A stretch of DNA of 64,000 nucleotides from Trichosphaerium sp. ATCC 40318 (lineage: Eukaryota > Discosea > Flabellinia > Trichosidae). The stretch lies in the NCBI GenBank assembly GCA_038496445.1, contig JALMLS010000064.1, positions 372,001 to 436,000 of the forward strand, in the 5' to 3' direction. The notes under the pieces were generated by a model that did no database searches, was not told where the DNA came from, and saw only the letters and a list, made by a program, of their open reading frames with translations. Below, piece by piece: positions 37,558-48,737 of the stretch (positions are counted from its first letter, which is position 1; each line of letters begins with the position of its first letter). A program made the translations under genes and the position numbers.

Positions 37558-39462
37558 ATGGCTGAAAGCAAAAGGCTCATTGTTGGTGGTGTTAAAACAT
37601 ACAAAATAAACCTTGACGGTACGTTTCTAAAAAAAAAGTATGCTATAAACGTATTAAATGCCTCAGATCCACCTGGAACGCGATGGAATGCAGTAATAGA
37701 CGATTATGGCCATAAATTCAAACCTATTTTAAAAGACATGAAGAAAGACATGGCTGTACGTTCACTATCATATACAGACCTATTATAGCCGTTGACGATA
37801 TTTTTAAGGATGTTTTGGGTAAAATGAAGGCGTATCTACTTCAAAAGGCTGTTTCGACTGTAATGAAAGGTAAAAAGCTTGCTACAACATGAACATAATC
37901 GAATTCGACCTTCTTTTCACTTTTAGATCACTCTAAGCAAAACACAATTGCTGTGATGCACCATTTGACTTAACTAACTTTAAAACAGGTGCAGCAGGGC
38001 TAGGTATGGTTTATTACGCCCAAGAACTCAAGGGAATCGCAGCACGTGCCAATATCGATTTGGGTACTTTCAGTCCGACACAATTCTGTTTTTGTGCTTA
38101 CAAAAAAAACTACATGCAGGTTTGGGCATTCTTCTTCAATTAGTTTACGAAGCAAGTTCGTGTTGCACTAGTATTGTTGTTGAAGGTGAAGATGGAACAC
38201 CATACCATATACGTACTATGGACTGGGGTACGTACTGAGGCTTGGATGCCTGCTAATAGAGTTGCTTGTTTGAAAACGGATTTTTTCCCTTTTTTTTTCT
38301 CCTGTTTCAATCTACAAGCACGTGATTAATTTGTGTGTTAGGTATGGATTTTTTGAATTCATTGACCATACAAGTACACTTTTATAAAGGTGGAAAATTC
38401 CGTTATTCAGCAACAACGTGGTAAGTTGTGACTTATTTTAATTGTAAGATTGGTTTTTTTTTTCTTATTTTTTTACAAGGGCCGGCTATGTTGGTGTACT
38501 CACAGGTATGAGGCCAGGTAAATGCTCAGTATCTGTTAATTTCCGTGATACTGGTGGCTCTTTTTGGACAAATGTAAAAAAGGTATCAAGGCCAGAGTTC
38601 ATTTTTGTTTTAGTATGGAATTAATTTAATTTTTATCTTCAGGCTGTTACTTCTCGTTGGCCTGTAGGATTTTTAGTTCGTGAAGTTTTAGATGATGCCA
38701 AATCATTTGACCAAGCTGTTTCATGGTTAGCAACATCTGGTCTTATCGCTCCATGCTATTTTACAGTTGCAGGTACATACCCTGTTTATGAATATTCATA
38801 AATCTTAAACATTTCATTTTAGGTCCAAAAAAAGGACAAGCAGTTCTCTTGACTCGAAGACAAGAAACTGAAGGAAAGAGATGGACTTTAGAAGACGATG
38901 GTTCTATCGTTCAAACTAATATGGGTACTTGTTCTTCTTTTTTTGAAGAGTAGTTGACACATTCTCTTAATTCTTTTATTTACTCTTTTTTTCTTTCTTG
39001 CAGATTTCTGGAGCGACGATCCAAATGAAGATATTTTGGATTCTCTAGAAAGACGAGCTTTGGCACATTCTTATATCCCTAAAATAAAACAAGTAAATGA
39101 AGAAAACCTATGGAAGATGATGTCAGGTATGTTTTGTTTCAAAACCAAATCAAAAAAAAAAAAAACAGAAGAAAACAAGAAAGTTCTCGAGCTTTTGAAC
39201 AACCACGCTCAATCTTACTTTTTTAGTTGATCCGATCATGAATAGTATTACTATATACGGAACATTTATGAACCCGGCAAGCGGCATATTACATACACGT
39301 GTTCCCGTCGATAACTCTTTTGTTCCTTTTACTGATGATGGAAGTTTTAAACATGATTGGATTGATGCAAGAGAACCTGGCAAATCTGGTACTGTTATTG
39401 AGCCATGGGTTAAACCAGTTAAACCAACCAAGAAAAAGGCGGTTTCCAAAAAAAAAACATAA
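37558..39462 (+). CDS. Acid-ceramidase/NAAA-like amidase (choloylglycine-hydrolase fold)
   Basis: Starting MAESKRLIVGGVKTYKINLD, the protein has the ASAH1/NAAA order: DPPGTRWNAVIDDYGHKFKP, then GAAGLGMVYYAQELKGIAAR, then YEASSCCTSIVVEGEDGTPY. In that family the Cys opening the CTSI motif becomes the N-terminal nucleophile after self-cleavage. HIRTMDWGMDFL follows, then FYKGGKFRYSATTWAGYVGV, TGMRPGKCSVSVNFR, GFLVREVLDDAKSFDQAVSW and ILHTRVPVDNSFVPF. The tail is Lys-rich (KPTKKKAVSKKKT). These enzymes hydrolyse ceramides or N-acylethanolamines, normally in lysosomes. No signal peptide is evident at the chosen start, which is odd for a lysosomal enzyme; an upstream exon may be missing. Confidence 0.85.
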
Positions 39463-39551
39463 GTTCAAAGGCTCACACAAGAGAAAAATGCTCATCCCGT
39501 ATCATTAACCATATAAATAAACTTAGATATCAACTTGCTTCGGTTTTATTT

Positions 39552-40388
39552 TTACAAGTCAAATTGTATCCTGTGTCTTTTCCTGATATATTCCACTACA
39601 TGAACATGGCTGTCACGAGCAGCCAAGTCTAATCCATTTAGTCCGTCATGATCCCTAATATTCAAGCTAGCTCCATTTGATAATAAAAGTTGAACACAAT
39701 CTAATCTCCCTTCTTCACAACAAAGCATAAGTGCTGTTTTACCATCTTCTTCATTAATATCATTAATATATACACCTTCCCTAATAGCAAGCAATGTCTT
39801 TTCTTTACACTGAAATAAACCTTCTGCTCCAAAGAGTTCTTTAGAGAACAACAAGTATAAAAAAACTCTTGGATTGTTTATATCACATCCATGATCTAAA
39901 AGAAGTTTCATTCCTTCAACAGTACCATGTAATGCTGCTTTTAAAATAAGGCTATCAGTTAAGTGAGGTAACACGTGTTTTCTAGATATTATAGCTCTTG
40001 TTTTTGATAAGTCTTTCTTTTCAGCATAATTAATAAGAAAAGTTAATAGAGGGATATCATCACAACCACAAGGTATGCTGTGCCATACACCTGGTTTATC
40101 TTCACTAATACTCCAAAATATATCAGCCCCATCGTCCAGAAACGTTTTTATTAGCGAGAAACCTCTTTTTTTCATTTCTTTGTCTGTTGAAGTAGCTGTA
40201 GCGTGTATAAGGCATACAAGGATAGAGCCTTGACCGAAAAGGTAGTTTGGATCTTTTACGTTCTCGTAAAATGTTTCATAGTGATCTATGCGGTGTAAAA
40301 GCATTGGCGTGAATTGTTTGCCATTCTTGAGGTTTAATTTAAACTCTGAGTCTTTAAATTCTTCTTTCCCGCTGTCTTCACTTGTCAT
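39552..40388 (-). CDS. Intronless ankyrin-repeat protein
   Basis: A single uninterrupted frame of 278 residues starts MTSEDSGKEEFKDSEFKL. The C-terminal half has ankyrin repeats: LILKAALHGTVEGMKLLLDH, then GKTALMLCCEEGRLDCVQLL, then GLNGLDLAARDSHVHVVEYI. The N-terminal part also has repeat-like pieces (FSLIKTFLDDGADIF). Ankyrin repeats mediate protein binding; no catalytic domain is present. Almost every neighbour has many introns, so the lack of any in over 800 bp stands out and could reflect retroposition or recent gain. It converges on the ceramidase-like gene with about 90 bp between stops. Confidence 0.9.
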   Translation of the reverse strand: MTSEDSGKEEFKDSEFKLNLKNGKQFTPMLLHRIDHYETFYENVKDPNYLFGQGSILVCLIHATATSTDKEMKKRGFSLIKTFLDDGADIFWSISEDKPGVWHSIPCGCDDIPLLTFLINYAEKKDLSKTRAIISRKHVLPHLTDSLILKAALHGTVEGMKLLLDHGCDINNPRVFLYLLFSKELFGAEGLFQCKEKTLLAIREGVYINDINEEDGKTALMLCCEEGRLDCVQLLLSNGASLNIRDHDGLNGLDLAARDSHVHVVEYIRKRHRIQFDL

Positions 40389-40805
40389 TTTCTCCGCGGA
40401 ATGATGCGTCTTACTTATAGCAATTAAGCCACTTCAAAAAAAAAAGGGAAATATTAGTAATGTGGCTGAAGCTCAAGCATATCGCTTCTTCAACCACAAT
40501 GTCTAAAAACCAATGATCAATGGAGACAATACACATTGCGCTAATGACAGTGAATAGAAAATGCCCTGCCAGTTATATTTGAATGGAAGCTGGGAGTTAA
40601 TTAATTGCTTCCAATTTTGACATACTTTGGGCTTAATTCAGGAGGAAAACTGCAAGCACACAAGCCATCAATTAAAATAAATAGATAAGCCGTTGCATCG
40701 TTTTAGTAAGTCACAAAAAGGTTGATTGTTGTTTTGAAGAACATTGTTTCAAATTACTTTGTCCATTAATCCATAGGCGGTTTTCATACTATTACAGTAT
40801 TTGTG
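40389..40805. other. Intergenic region, nothing recognised
   Basis: This spacer lies upstream of the ankyrin gene and downstream of the Rab-like gene, both on the minus strand. It is AT-rich and likely holds the ankyrin gene promoter. No exon was recognised. Confidence 0.4.
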
Positions 40806-42790
40806 TCAAAGAGAGTTGTTTCTCTTTGCTTTGATAACTTTGATACGTTCACTGATAGTGAATCCAAGTTCTTCTAAAGTATGTCCTTCAACATCAGTCA
40901 CTCTAACTACCACATCGTTCATCAATGACCCAAGTTCCTGTGCTCTTTTATATTCAATACCCACTTTTACAAGTCTTCCCTTCCAATCAGTGTCTTTATT
41001 TGACTTGAGCTGTTGGTATGTTGAACTCACTGAAGGAGAACTGAAAGTCGTCTAAATGACGTTGATACTTAATAAGTAATTGAAGTTAGACTACCTTTGT
41101 TTCATTCATGGAACTATCTTTTTCTATCCATGAATTTGTGGGTAGTGCATCATCTATCATAGATGGATATAAGAACCTAGCATTGTTTACATTGTCGGCA
41201 CTATCACTTTGTCCATCAAACTACAAGCACAGATGAGATACTGTAAACTCTTTACACATACCTTATTAGCATTCTCTTCTCGGTTTGGTGGTACTTTAAT
41301 GGCTTCAAGGGCATCTTGAATGATATCTATGTGCTCAGGACAATCTCCAAACTTGGTGTATTCACGATTGGGATCAACAAGTAATTTTGACAAATACTTG
41401 TCTTTGGGGTCTTCTTTCAACTCCGTATCCATCTCATTTGCATTGTCATTATAGACTGTTGACATGTTAGAATTTAGTTTGATTGGTTCTTGAGTATTGA
41501 CAACAGCAGGTGGCCGACTGTGCTCAGTCTCAAGACAGCCTTTCATACTACCATTATTATCATTCGCAATTACTGGTGTCTTGTCAATTAACTCAATATC
41601 ATCCTAGAAAAAGGAATCAGAGCCAGTTAGCATATTTCTTTTATGCTGGTGCCTTTTTGTTCCAAAAAAAATTAGCAACAGAGGAAAGAAAGGACTTTTT
41701 GCTATTTGGTTTTGGAGTAACAACAGGCAATAGGATTTGTTCGTCTTCTTCACTTGATGTTGAAAGCAGCTCTGGGTCTTGAGCACCATTCACTTCTTTA
41801 TATTTTTTGACTACTTCTTTAGCTAGGAACAAAGTACACTCTTCTAGGCTTGGATCTTCTTTTGCTGATAATTCAAACCATGTGAGGAAGCCATGTTTTT
41901 CGCAGAACTGTTTCATCTCATCATTGTTTTTGTTAAACTGACTTGAATCTCCCCCATCAATCTAAACTTGTCAGATCTTCAAGTATTACTTTCAAAGTGA
42001 GAAACATCAAAATATTGACAAGTACTTTATTTAGAAGAAGTATAGTTGGAATAGCATCATCAGTGCCTGGGAAGAAGACGTTGTTGTTTAAATATTGTTG
42101 CCAAGTTAGCATCGCTTTAAAGCTAGAATTACTTTTAACATCACAAACTACAATAGCCCCTAAAGCAGACTTGCAGTACACCTAATAATTGTTATAAACA
42201 ACATGAAAACAACCGACTTCATTGTACTCTTTTACAGTGTGAAAAATTCTCTCCGTCTAAATGATGTTATAAGTATCAAAAAGAAATAGCTCCAAGCGAA
42301 CCTGCAATATCCTAAAATACAAGTTAAAACACGTGATTATTTCACAGTACAATACTTACCCACAGCTGTAGACGTATAGTAGTGCCATCAACTGTTACCG
42401 GTCTCCACGCAAAATCTACACCAATCTAATTCGAAGGCTAAGACAAGAAAAAAACATTGTTTTGTTGCAGTTCCGTATGGTGTTAATTAAATAATAGACT
42501 GATGGTTGTACATACTGTGGCTTTATAAGAAGAGGAGAAAATGCCACGTGCAAACTGTTTTATAATCACAGTTTTAAGTGATGATTTCCCTGTAAGAAAA
42601 ATAAACAAAAACACGTGACATTAAAAGTGGAAGTACCGACAATGAGCACTTTTACAATTTTATTTTGTTTTTCTTCTGCTGATTCTGATTCAGACTACAT
42701 TACGACAATTAGCTTTCGAACACCACCAATCGTTATAAACGGCACATTATAACATATTGCTGTTTTTGTACAACACAGGATACGTACCAT
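40806..42790 (-). CDS. Rab32-like small GTPase homologue with degenerate nucleotide motifs and long tail
   Basis: A one-codon first exon (ATG at 42790) is spliced to SESESAEEKQNKIVKVLIVG. The body aligns with Rab32-type proteins: FSSSYKATIGVDFAWRPVTV, RLQLWDIA, VYCKSALGAIVVCDVKSNSS, LLLNKID (G4) and ELSAKED (G5). The P-loop as spliced reads G-KSSLKT, lacking GxxxxGKT. The switch II segment reads DIADGENF instead of DIAGQERF, so the DxxG Gly and the catalytic Gln are missing. The C-terminus does not carry prenylatable cysteines. It continues through a GC-AG intron (41604-41652) into about 200 acidic, low-complexity residues ending KRNNSL. Rab32 relatives direct lysosome-related and endosomal traffic. 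This copy may bind nucleotide poorly or not at all (inference, splice-dependent). Confidence 0.75.
41604..41652 (-). other. Probable GC-AG intron in the Rab32-like gene
   Basis: The sequence is AAG|GCACCA, with a TGCTAAC branch-like site and TTTTTCTAG acceptor. It joins NFFWNKK to DDIELIDKTP in phase. If not spliced, the protein would stop after KKAPA, leaving three downstream exons without a start. Confidence 0.6.
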
Positions 42791-42994
42791 TTGGGATGAT
42801 TAAAACGAAATTAACTATCATTCAAGTCTTGTAGAGTCAACCCAGGCCTACAAGACTCCTATGTAAAGGCCACAACTTTAAAAAAAACAAAACGTAGTAA
42901 TTTACTATTCACTTTAGTGACCTTATATACACAAGTCTTTACAAACTGTAAGAAAGTTTTTTTTTTCTTCTTCTTTTTTTTTCTTTTCCTTTAA

Positions 42995-45900
42995 TTATTG
43001 AGACGCCACTTCTTCGCTTTGCTTACTCTCAGACTGACCTTCCTCCCGCTGCTTAATCCTCGTTGATAATATATGAGCGAGATAATGATAAAACCTTGCT
43101 TCCATTGAAGGATAATACTCGAATAAAATCTCAAGGTAGTACTTCTCAATACAGTTTACCATAGTATCATCTTTTGATGCAATAATTGACGCAGATGCAT
43201 TCTTCTCACTTGGGTTCAAGTACGACTATTAGGAAAAGAAAAAATTAGCCAACAGTTTGCCATCAATCACAAAAGAGAGAAAAAATCTTTCAAAGGAAAA
43301 AAAATACAGAAAGGTTTAAGTTCACGTACAATTTCACCAAACATACTGCCTTCCTTGATTTCACCAACAGCAGTATCTTCTCCGTCCATATTCTTCCTTA
43401 CCAGACAAGATCCAGCACCAACTTGGTAAATACAAGGTACCTCAGTGCCTTAAAAAGAGAAAAATGAGTAAACAAATAAAAATGAAGAAAAAAAAAATGT
43501 ACCTTCAAGAATGACTGCCTCTCTTTCTTCTAATGTTTGGGTATAAGAACCACGAGCAATAAGCTTCCAATCTTGTTCTGATGGTAGCCCAAGCATATTT
43601 TCTGACTCAGCAGTAGCTTGTTGTCCCTTTCGCACTTCATTCTTAACAGATGGATTGCGTCGTAATTCCATGCTTGTCTCATCAGATTTGAGACTAGATG
43701 TCTGCTTATTCGTTGCCTTACGGCTCCATAAATCAGTAATGAAACTCAAGGCTTCATCTCTGTTATGGAAGGAATCAAAGCGGTACTACAAACTATATTA
43801 AGCAAACAAAGAAAACAACAAAACTCAAAACGTACTGTCTTGCTTCCACCATGAACATGACTAACATTATGTCCACGTGAACGCCCTTTCCTGACCTATA
43901 CAAAATAAATAAACAACCGAATAAACAACACAACTTCAATGTCTTCAGAACAAAGAAAAAAAAAAAAAGAAACATACCTCAATACCCTTTCTACCAAAAC
44001 CAACAATCTCGTTTATATCACTGAAAGGTATGACTTCTTTAGTACGACTTCCAAAGGCTTTAGCTAGATACGACAAATATTTTCCGGAAACAAATAACGA
44101 CCCGCTTCCAATAGTTCCTTTGAGCTGGCACCGGTAATCTATCAAACAAACTAAGTAAGATACAAAGGGAATCGTCCTCAAAAAAAGAAAAAAAAAGTTG
44201 GTGGCCGTACCCCAGATGACTACTTCTCCTGTTAAACCAAAATTAGTCCTAAACAACTCAGATCGCTCATTCTCTTCGTCAACAGGCTCAGACTAATAAT
44301 ATTAAGTATCACATAAATAAGATTCGCTTCGCGTACTGGTGTGTCTTCCTCTTTGTCTGATTTTTTGTCCTTAGAGTGCAAGGAACTAAGACGTAAGCCT
44401 AATTTACGCGCTAAAATGTGATACAACTTCTTGCCGAGATCAAGATTTTTTTGACAAAGTTTCAACACAGAATCAATTTCTATAACCTACAGGGACGCGT
44501 AAGCTTTTTTTTGGTAACAATCAGCCACAACACATACCCACAACTTTGACTGTTCATCAGCAACAATTTGCGCAGTCACAGTGCCCTACGAAGGTTAGAT
44601 TAAAGCAGTTCAAACGTATTAAAACAACGCACTCTCTGAGATCGCAGCAACATGGAGATCTCGCCGAAATATTGATCTTTGCCCATAAAAGCGACAGTTT
44701 TGAGTTTCCCTTCTATCTCCTTCTCAACACGAACCTTTCCTGACTGAATCTACAAAAAATGTTAAAGCTTGAAATAGGTTGCAGTATTGGACAGTACCTT
44801 GAATAAATGCGTGTTGACCTTACCAAACGCCAATACAACCGCATTTTTCTTAAACTCCGTGAGAGTTGCACCAGCACTAAGGAGTACATCCCAATCATGC
44901 TTGGAGAGGTTTTGCTGTACGCTAAAATAAAAGTTACGCTCTTGAAACAAAATTAGCTAACATACTGTGTCCCTGGAGTAATGCCCTTAGTCTTTGAACC
45001 ACGAGACTTACTGTTACCAAGAGTTGGTGTTCTGGAGAGTTGTTAATTTTTTTGAAAAGCAACTACGCGTGTAGAGCAATACATACAGAATAATAATATA
45101 ATACAGAGGAGTAATATTATATGGGATATATATGGTGGGAGGAAGACGTCGTGATAGGTAGAGAGTTACGATACCTTTGTTTGTCAGATAAATCATCGTG
45201 AGAATCACGTAGAGCAGCAATTGCCCAACTAACGCGATCATGACTAAATACCTGTCCAGAGCCTAGATATTCCTGAATCTTGAGTGCTGGCTTCAAATTG
45301 TAGTATCCTAAAAGCAAAACAGCGTGAGCGCTCTTAACTCCTTCTACAACAATAAAAATCACCTGTAAATCGTAGTGCAAGCCGAATTTCATGAGCTACT
45401 TTGCGTATCTTATCCCAATTCAGCCAACCTGTCTCCTTTAACGTTGTTTTGAGTACTTCCTCAATTGCTGCCAAGTTTTGACATACAGGCGCTAAAAAAA
45501 CAGCAATAAACACAAGTGAAACAATGCTATAATGAAAGCGTACAAATCAGAGGCATGCAAGCTTCACTGTTTGGCAATCCCTCGACATAATTTCTGTAAT
45601 TCTCGTATTTGCCGTTAGGACTCATAAATTCAGTCAGTTCGTCAAAGTTCTCTTTAACTCTTTGAGACTTGTAGACAATCTAAACAACAAAAATAGTTAA
45701 TATCGTTGCTGAAGAAGAGCAAAAAAAGACTCCACAAACTACGCACCTCCCACGTTTGTTTAAGTTTAGAGATAGCACTAGAGTGCAAGCAACTGAGTAC
45801 ATTCATTAACCCATTAAAGTTATTGAACTTTCTCAATTCAACAGCTATTTCTATCAACTTTGTAATAACTTGTGATGCTTCTAATTTCATTGTTTTTCTA

Positions 45901-48102
45901 AGAATGAGGGTACTAAACCAATTTGACATCTACAGTACAAAAAAGTAAGCTCTTGTAACAAAATATCACATAAATTACATACTCTGTTATTGTGATCAAT
46001 GAGACCTGTGACATTTGGCGCAAGAGTCTTATCTTTACCACCAAAGTTACCTACGCTTATGTAAGCAATGATAACATAGGTACAGCTTTTAGTTAAACTT
46101 ACCCTTTTGGAATTCTTTTGGACGTATTTTTTTGTACAATGTTTGTTCCATGAGCGTGAGTTGTCTAGCAATTTCCAAGGAATCTAACTCCTCCCAAGTG
46201 ACACCAAATTTTGGCAATACAGATCTTTGCAAAAAAATTAGTACACAGTGAAAGAGATTAAAGTATTTACAAACAATTCAACTAAAACATACTCTGGCGC
46301 ATCTCCTCCTGCTACAGGAATAGATTCAGGAATCTTAAGTACGAGATCACTAGCAACATCTGGTTGATACGTCTTCAGATCAAATTGTACAAAATGGGCA
46401 CAAGTCCTACACATCAATGAGAAAATGAAGAAAAAGTAGAGTAGGAATTTAAAACAAAAGAAAAAAAAATTACCTGGTCAAATCTGAAAACCAGTCAGGT
46501 CGTACTTCGAGCCACCTCTCAAAAAAGTCAAGTGATGGTCTTGAAGCTCCTGGCCTGTCCTCTTTACGCCTACGATTAAATTAAACAACAATACATCACT
46601 AATATAAGTAATACTTTGTATGTGACATGGCGTCTTTGTATGCGTTACGCATGTGATCGAGTAAGTCAGCTGATTCAATAGAGTATTGATACGTCAACAG
46701 AAAATCTTCACGGAAGGAAGAAAAACTGGCAGGTCCCATTAATATGCGCAAAGGGTCTATGTATACTTTAGTTAAAGCCTCAAACATGGTAAACGCACGG
46801 TGTTCATCAGAGAATAGCAAACCGAGCATATTCTCTTTTGATATAGCCTGTAATTCAACAGAGTTTGATCTAGATGTGTCTAACATCCACATTTTCGTCT
46901 CCTCAATGGCAAGTTGCTTCCACCTTAATGGTTTGTAAGAAATTGTGTAATCCAGACGAAATAGCGCACCTTTCGCTCTCTGGATCGAACAATGGTATAA
47001 GATAAGCCAATCCATGAGCATCTAACCAAAGTATGGTCTTCTCGATTGCCCATCCAGCAGGTAACTCTTCAATTTTACCTAGTTGTCACTATTAATCTAA
47101 AATATCAACAACTTCCTAGGAGTACCTTTGTATCGTCTTCCAAAGGACGTCAAAGAAGGTACAATACCAAGTGCAGTGCGCTAATAGTGTCAATAACAAC
47201 AAACTGTGGGCGAGAAATGACTTTAGCGAACCTGGCTTAGGTCTCTCGATTTTGAACGACTAGGTTTCTTTACGTTCAAGTTTCTCGTTACTTTTCTTGT
47301 TTTCTCTAATCCAGGTATTGATGGCTTTCTACCAACAGCTACAAGAACGAGTAAATACAACGTCTAAGTTTTAAGACCAAAAATGGCACCTCTCAAATTG
47401 CCGCTGCTGTTCTTGCGCTTCCCTGACGCTAAAGGCGCAGCGTCTTTGGCTTTCAATTCTTTTTTCAAGGACTTTCGTCTAGCCTTCTTTTCTCGCTTCT
47501 CAAGCTCTTTCTTGAGCGTTGCTATTTGGTCTTCCAGCTTTGAAATGGTATCACTGTCAACAGCTTCTGGCTTTGTAGCATTCTCGTCATCTGGTTCACC
47601 CGAACCGCTTTCGGTTTCCCCACGGTACTTGGCTAGCTTACTCTCTAATTCTGCACTTTTTGCCTTTTCTTCGCGCAACTGCTCTAAAACTGCATTGGTA
47701 GTCTTGCGTTCGTTCTTAAAACATGTTAGAAGCAAGCACAGCTTAAAATTGGCCATACATCAATTTGGCTGACAGTATCTTCTAACTTCTGTTTCCAGCT
47801 TTTGACAAGGTCCATTAAAGTTTTAGCTCTATTCAGTATTAATGTCACAGCATTTTATTCTGAGTGCACCTTTTTCTAAGCTCCAAAGCATTATTACGCC
47901 ACTTTGTAACCTCATTTGATAGGTCCGCCTGAAAGTAATTAGATGCTCAGAATTAATAATTCGGTATCAATCGCGATTTTTTGTCGTATAGCGCCATACG
48001 TTCTGCGTGAGAGCGCAGCGACGGTTTTTCGGTTCCATTGCGGTAGTTTTAGCGATCTTGGGTGCTTACCTTTGTCTTTCCAGACAGCTCTTCGTTCTCC
48101 AT
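42995..48102 (-). CDS. GbpD-like RasGEF with two cyclic-nucleotide-binding domains and a GRAM domain
   Basis: The start is MENEELSGKTK (ATG at 48102). An N-terminal coiled coil (LEDQIATLKKELEKREKKAR) leads to a segment around WAIEKTILWLDAHGLAYLIP. Then comes a RasGEF N-like region (REDFLLTYQYSIESADLLDH). The catalytic CDC25 domain has VTGLIDHNNR, NWFSTLILRKTMKLEASQVI and LRKFNNFNGLMNVLSCLHSS. A cNMP-binding domain follows (IQSGKVRVEKEIEGKLKTVA, QYFGEISML). A GRAM domain follows (FRTNFGLTGEVVIW, LFVSGKYLSYLAKAFG, VIPFSDINEIV). A second cNMP domain has FGEISYLNPS. This domain order is that of Dictyostelium GbpD, the cGMP-regulated Ras/Rap exchange factor family acting in adhesion and chemotaxis. 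Both nucleotide domains keep the FGE core. Confidence 0.9.
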
Positions 48103-48737
48103 TGAAACTTCGCTTCGTTGTTATGGTGAATTATGCTGATGTCTCCTTCCAATATAACTGCTTCTGAAAATAGCCCAATTGCCTATCAACTATACTGCGT
48201 TGTTGAGCTAGTTAAAGTCAATTGCGGGCAATATTTACGCTTTCTTTTGTATTCCAGCTAAGAAAAAAAGATTGAAGTGCAAATAAAAAAAAGTCAGCTC
48301 ATTTATTACACAATCAGGTCGATTTCCTCAAAAAGTGTACAACGCTCTTTGAAACCGCGCCACATAACTAAAAATATGCCCAATAGTGGTTTTTGACATT
48401 TTGTGAAAATAAAACTGAATTGTATTGGTGCGTTGTAATACGTTTCTTTACCTCCCTTTGAGCTTTCAGTGTCCTTCTACGACCAGTTTGACTTAATGCC
48501 GCTCGATAATTGGCATTGTTAAGCTAGTTTGTCAAGTTACAAGTCATTTTGTAAATTGTAACAAACGATGGTCAGGACAAACTGATTTTGGAGCATGTTT
48601 CTTTCCTGGGTCGCCCAGCGAGGCTTGCTTGCAGCTAGTTCTGGCAAGAAAGCAAAATTTTTTGTTCACGCGTCTAAAACGGCCTAGACACAAATATATT
48701 AAAGACCTTTGACCTACAGGTCAAAAAAACAATTATT
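48103..48737. other. Divergent promoter region between RasGEF and RalGAP genes
   Basis: About 635 bp separate two divergent signalling genes. No exon was recognised. A perfect palindrome lies near the RalGAP end (48708-48725). Confidence 0.4.
48708..48725. promoter_or_regulatory. Perfect 18-bp palindrome just upstream of RalGAP gene
   Basis: TTTGACCTACAGGTCAAA consists of two perfect 8-bp inverted half-sites around a 2-nt centre. It ends 13 bp before the likely start codon. Such an operator-like site suggests a dimeric DNA-binding protein or a hairpin in the 5' leader. Function is inferred from symmetry only. Confidence 0.45.
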
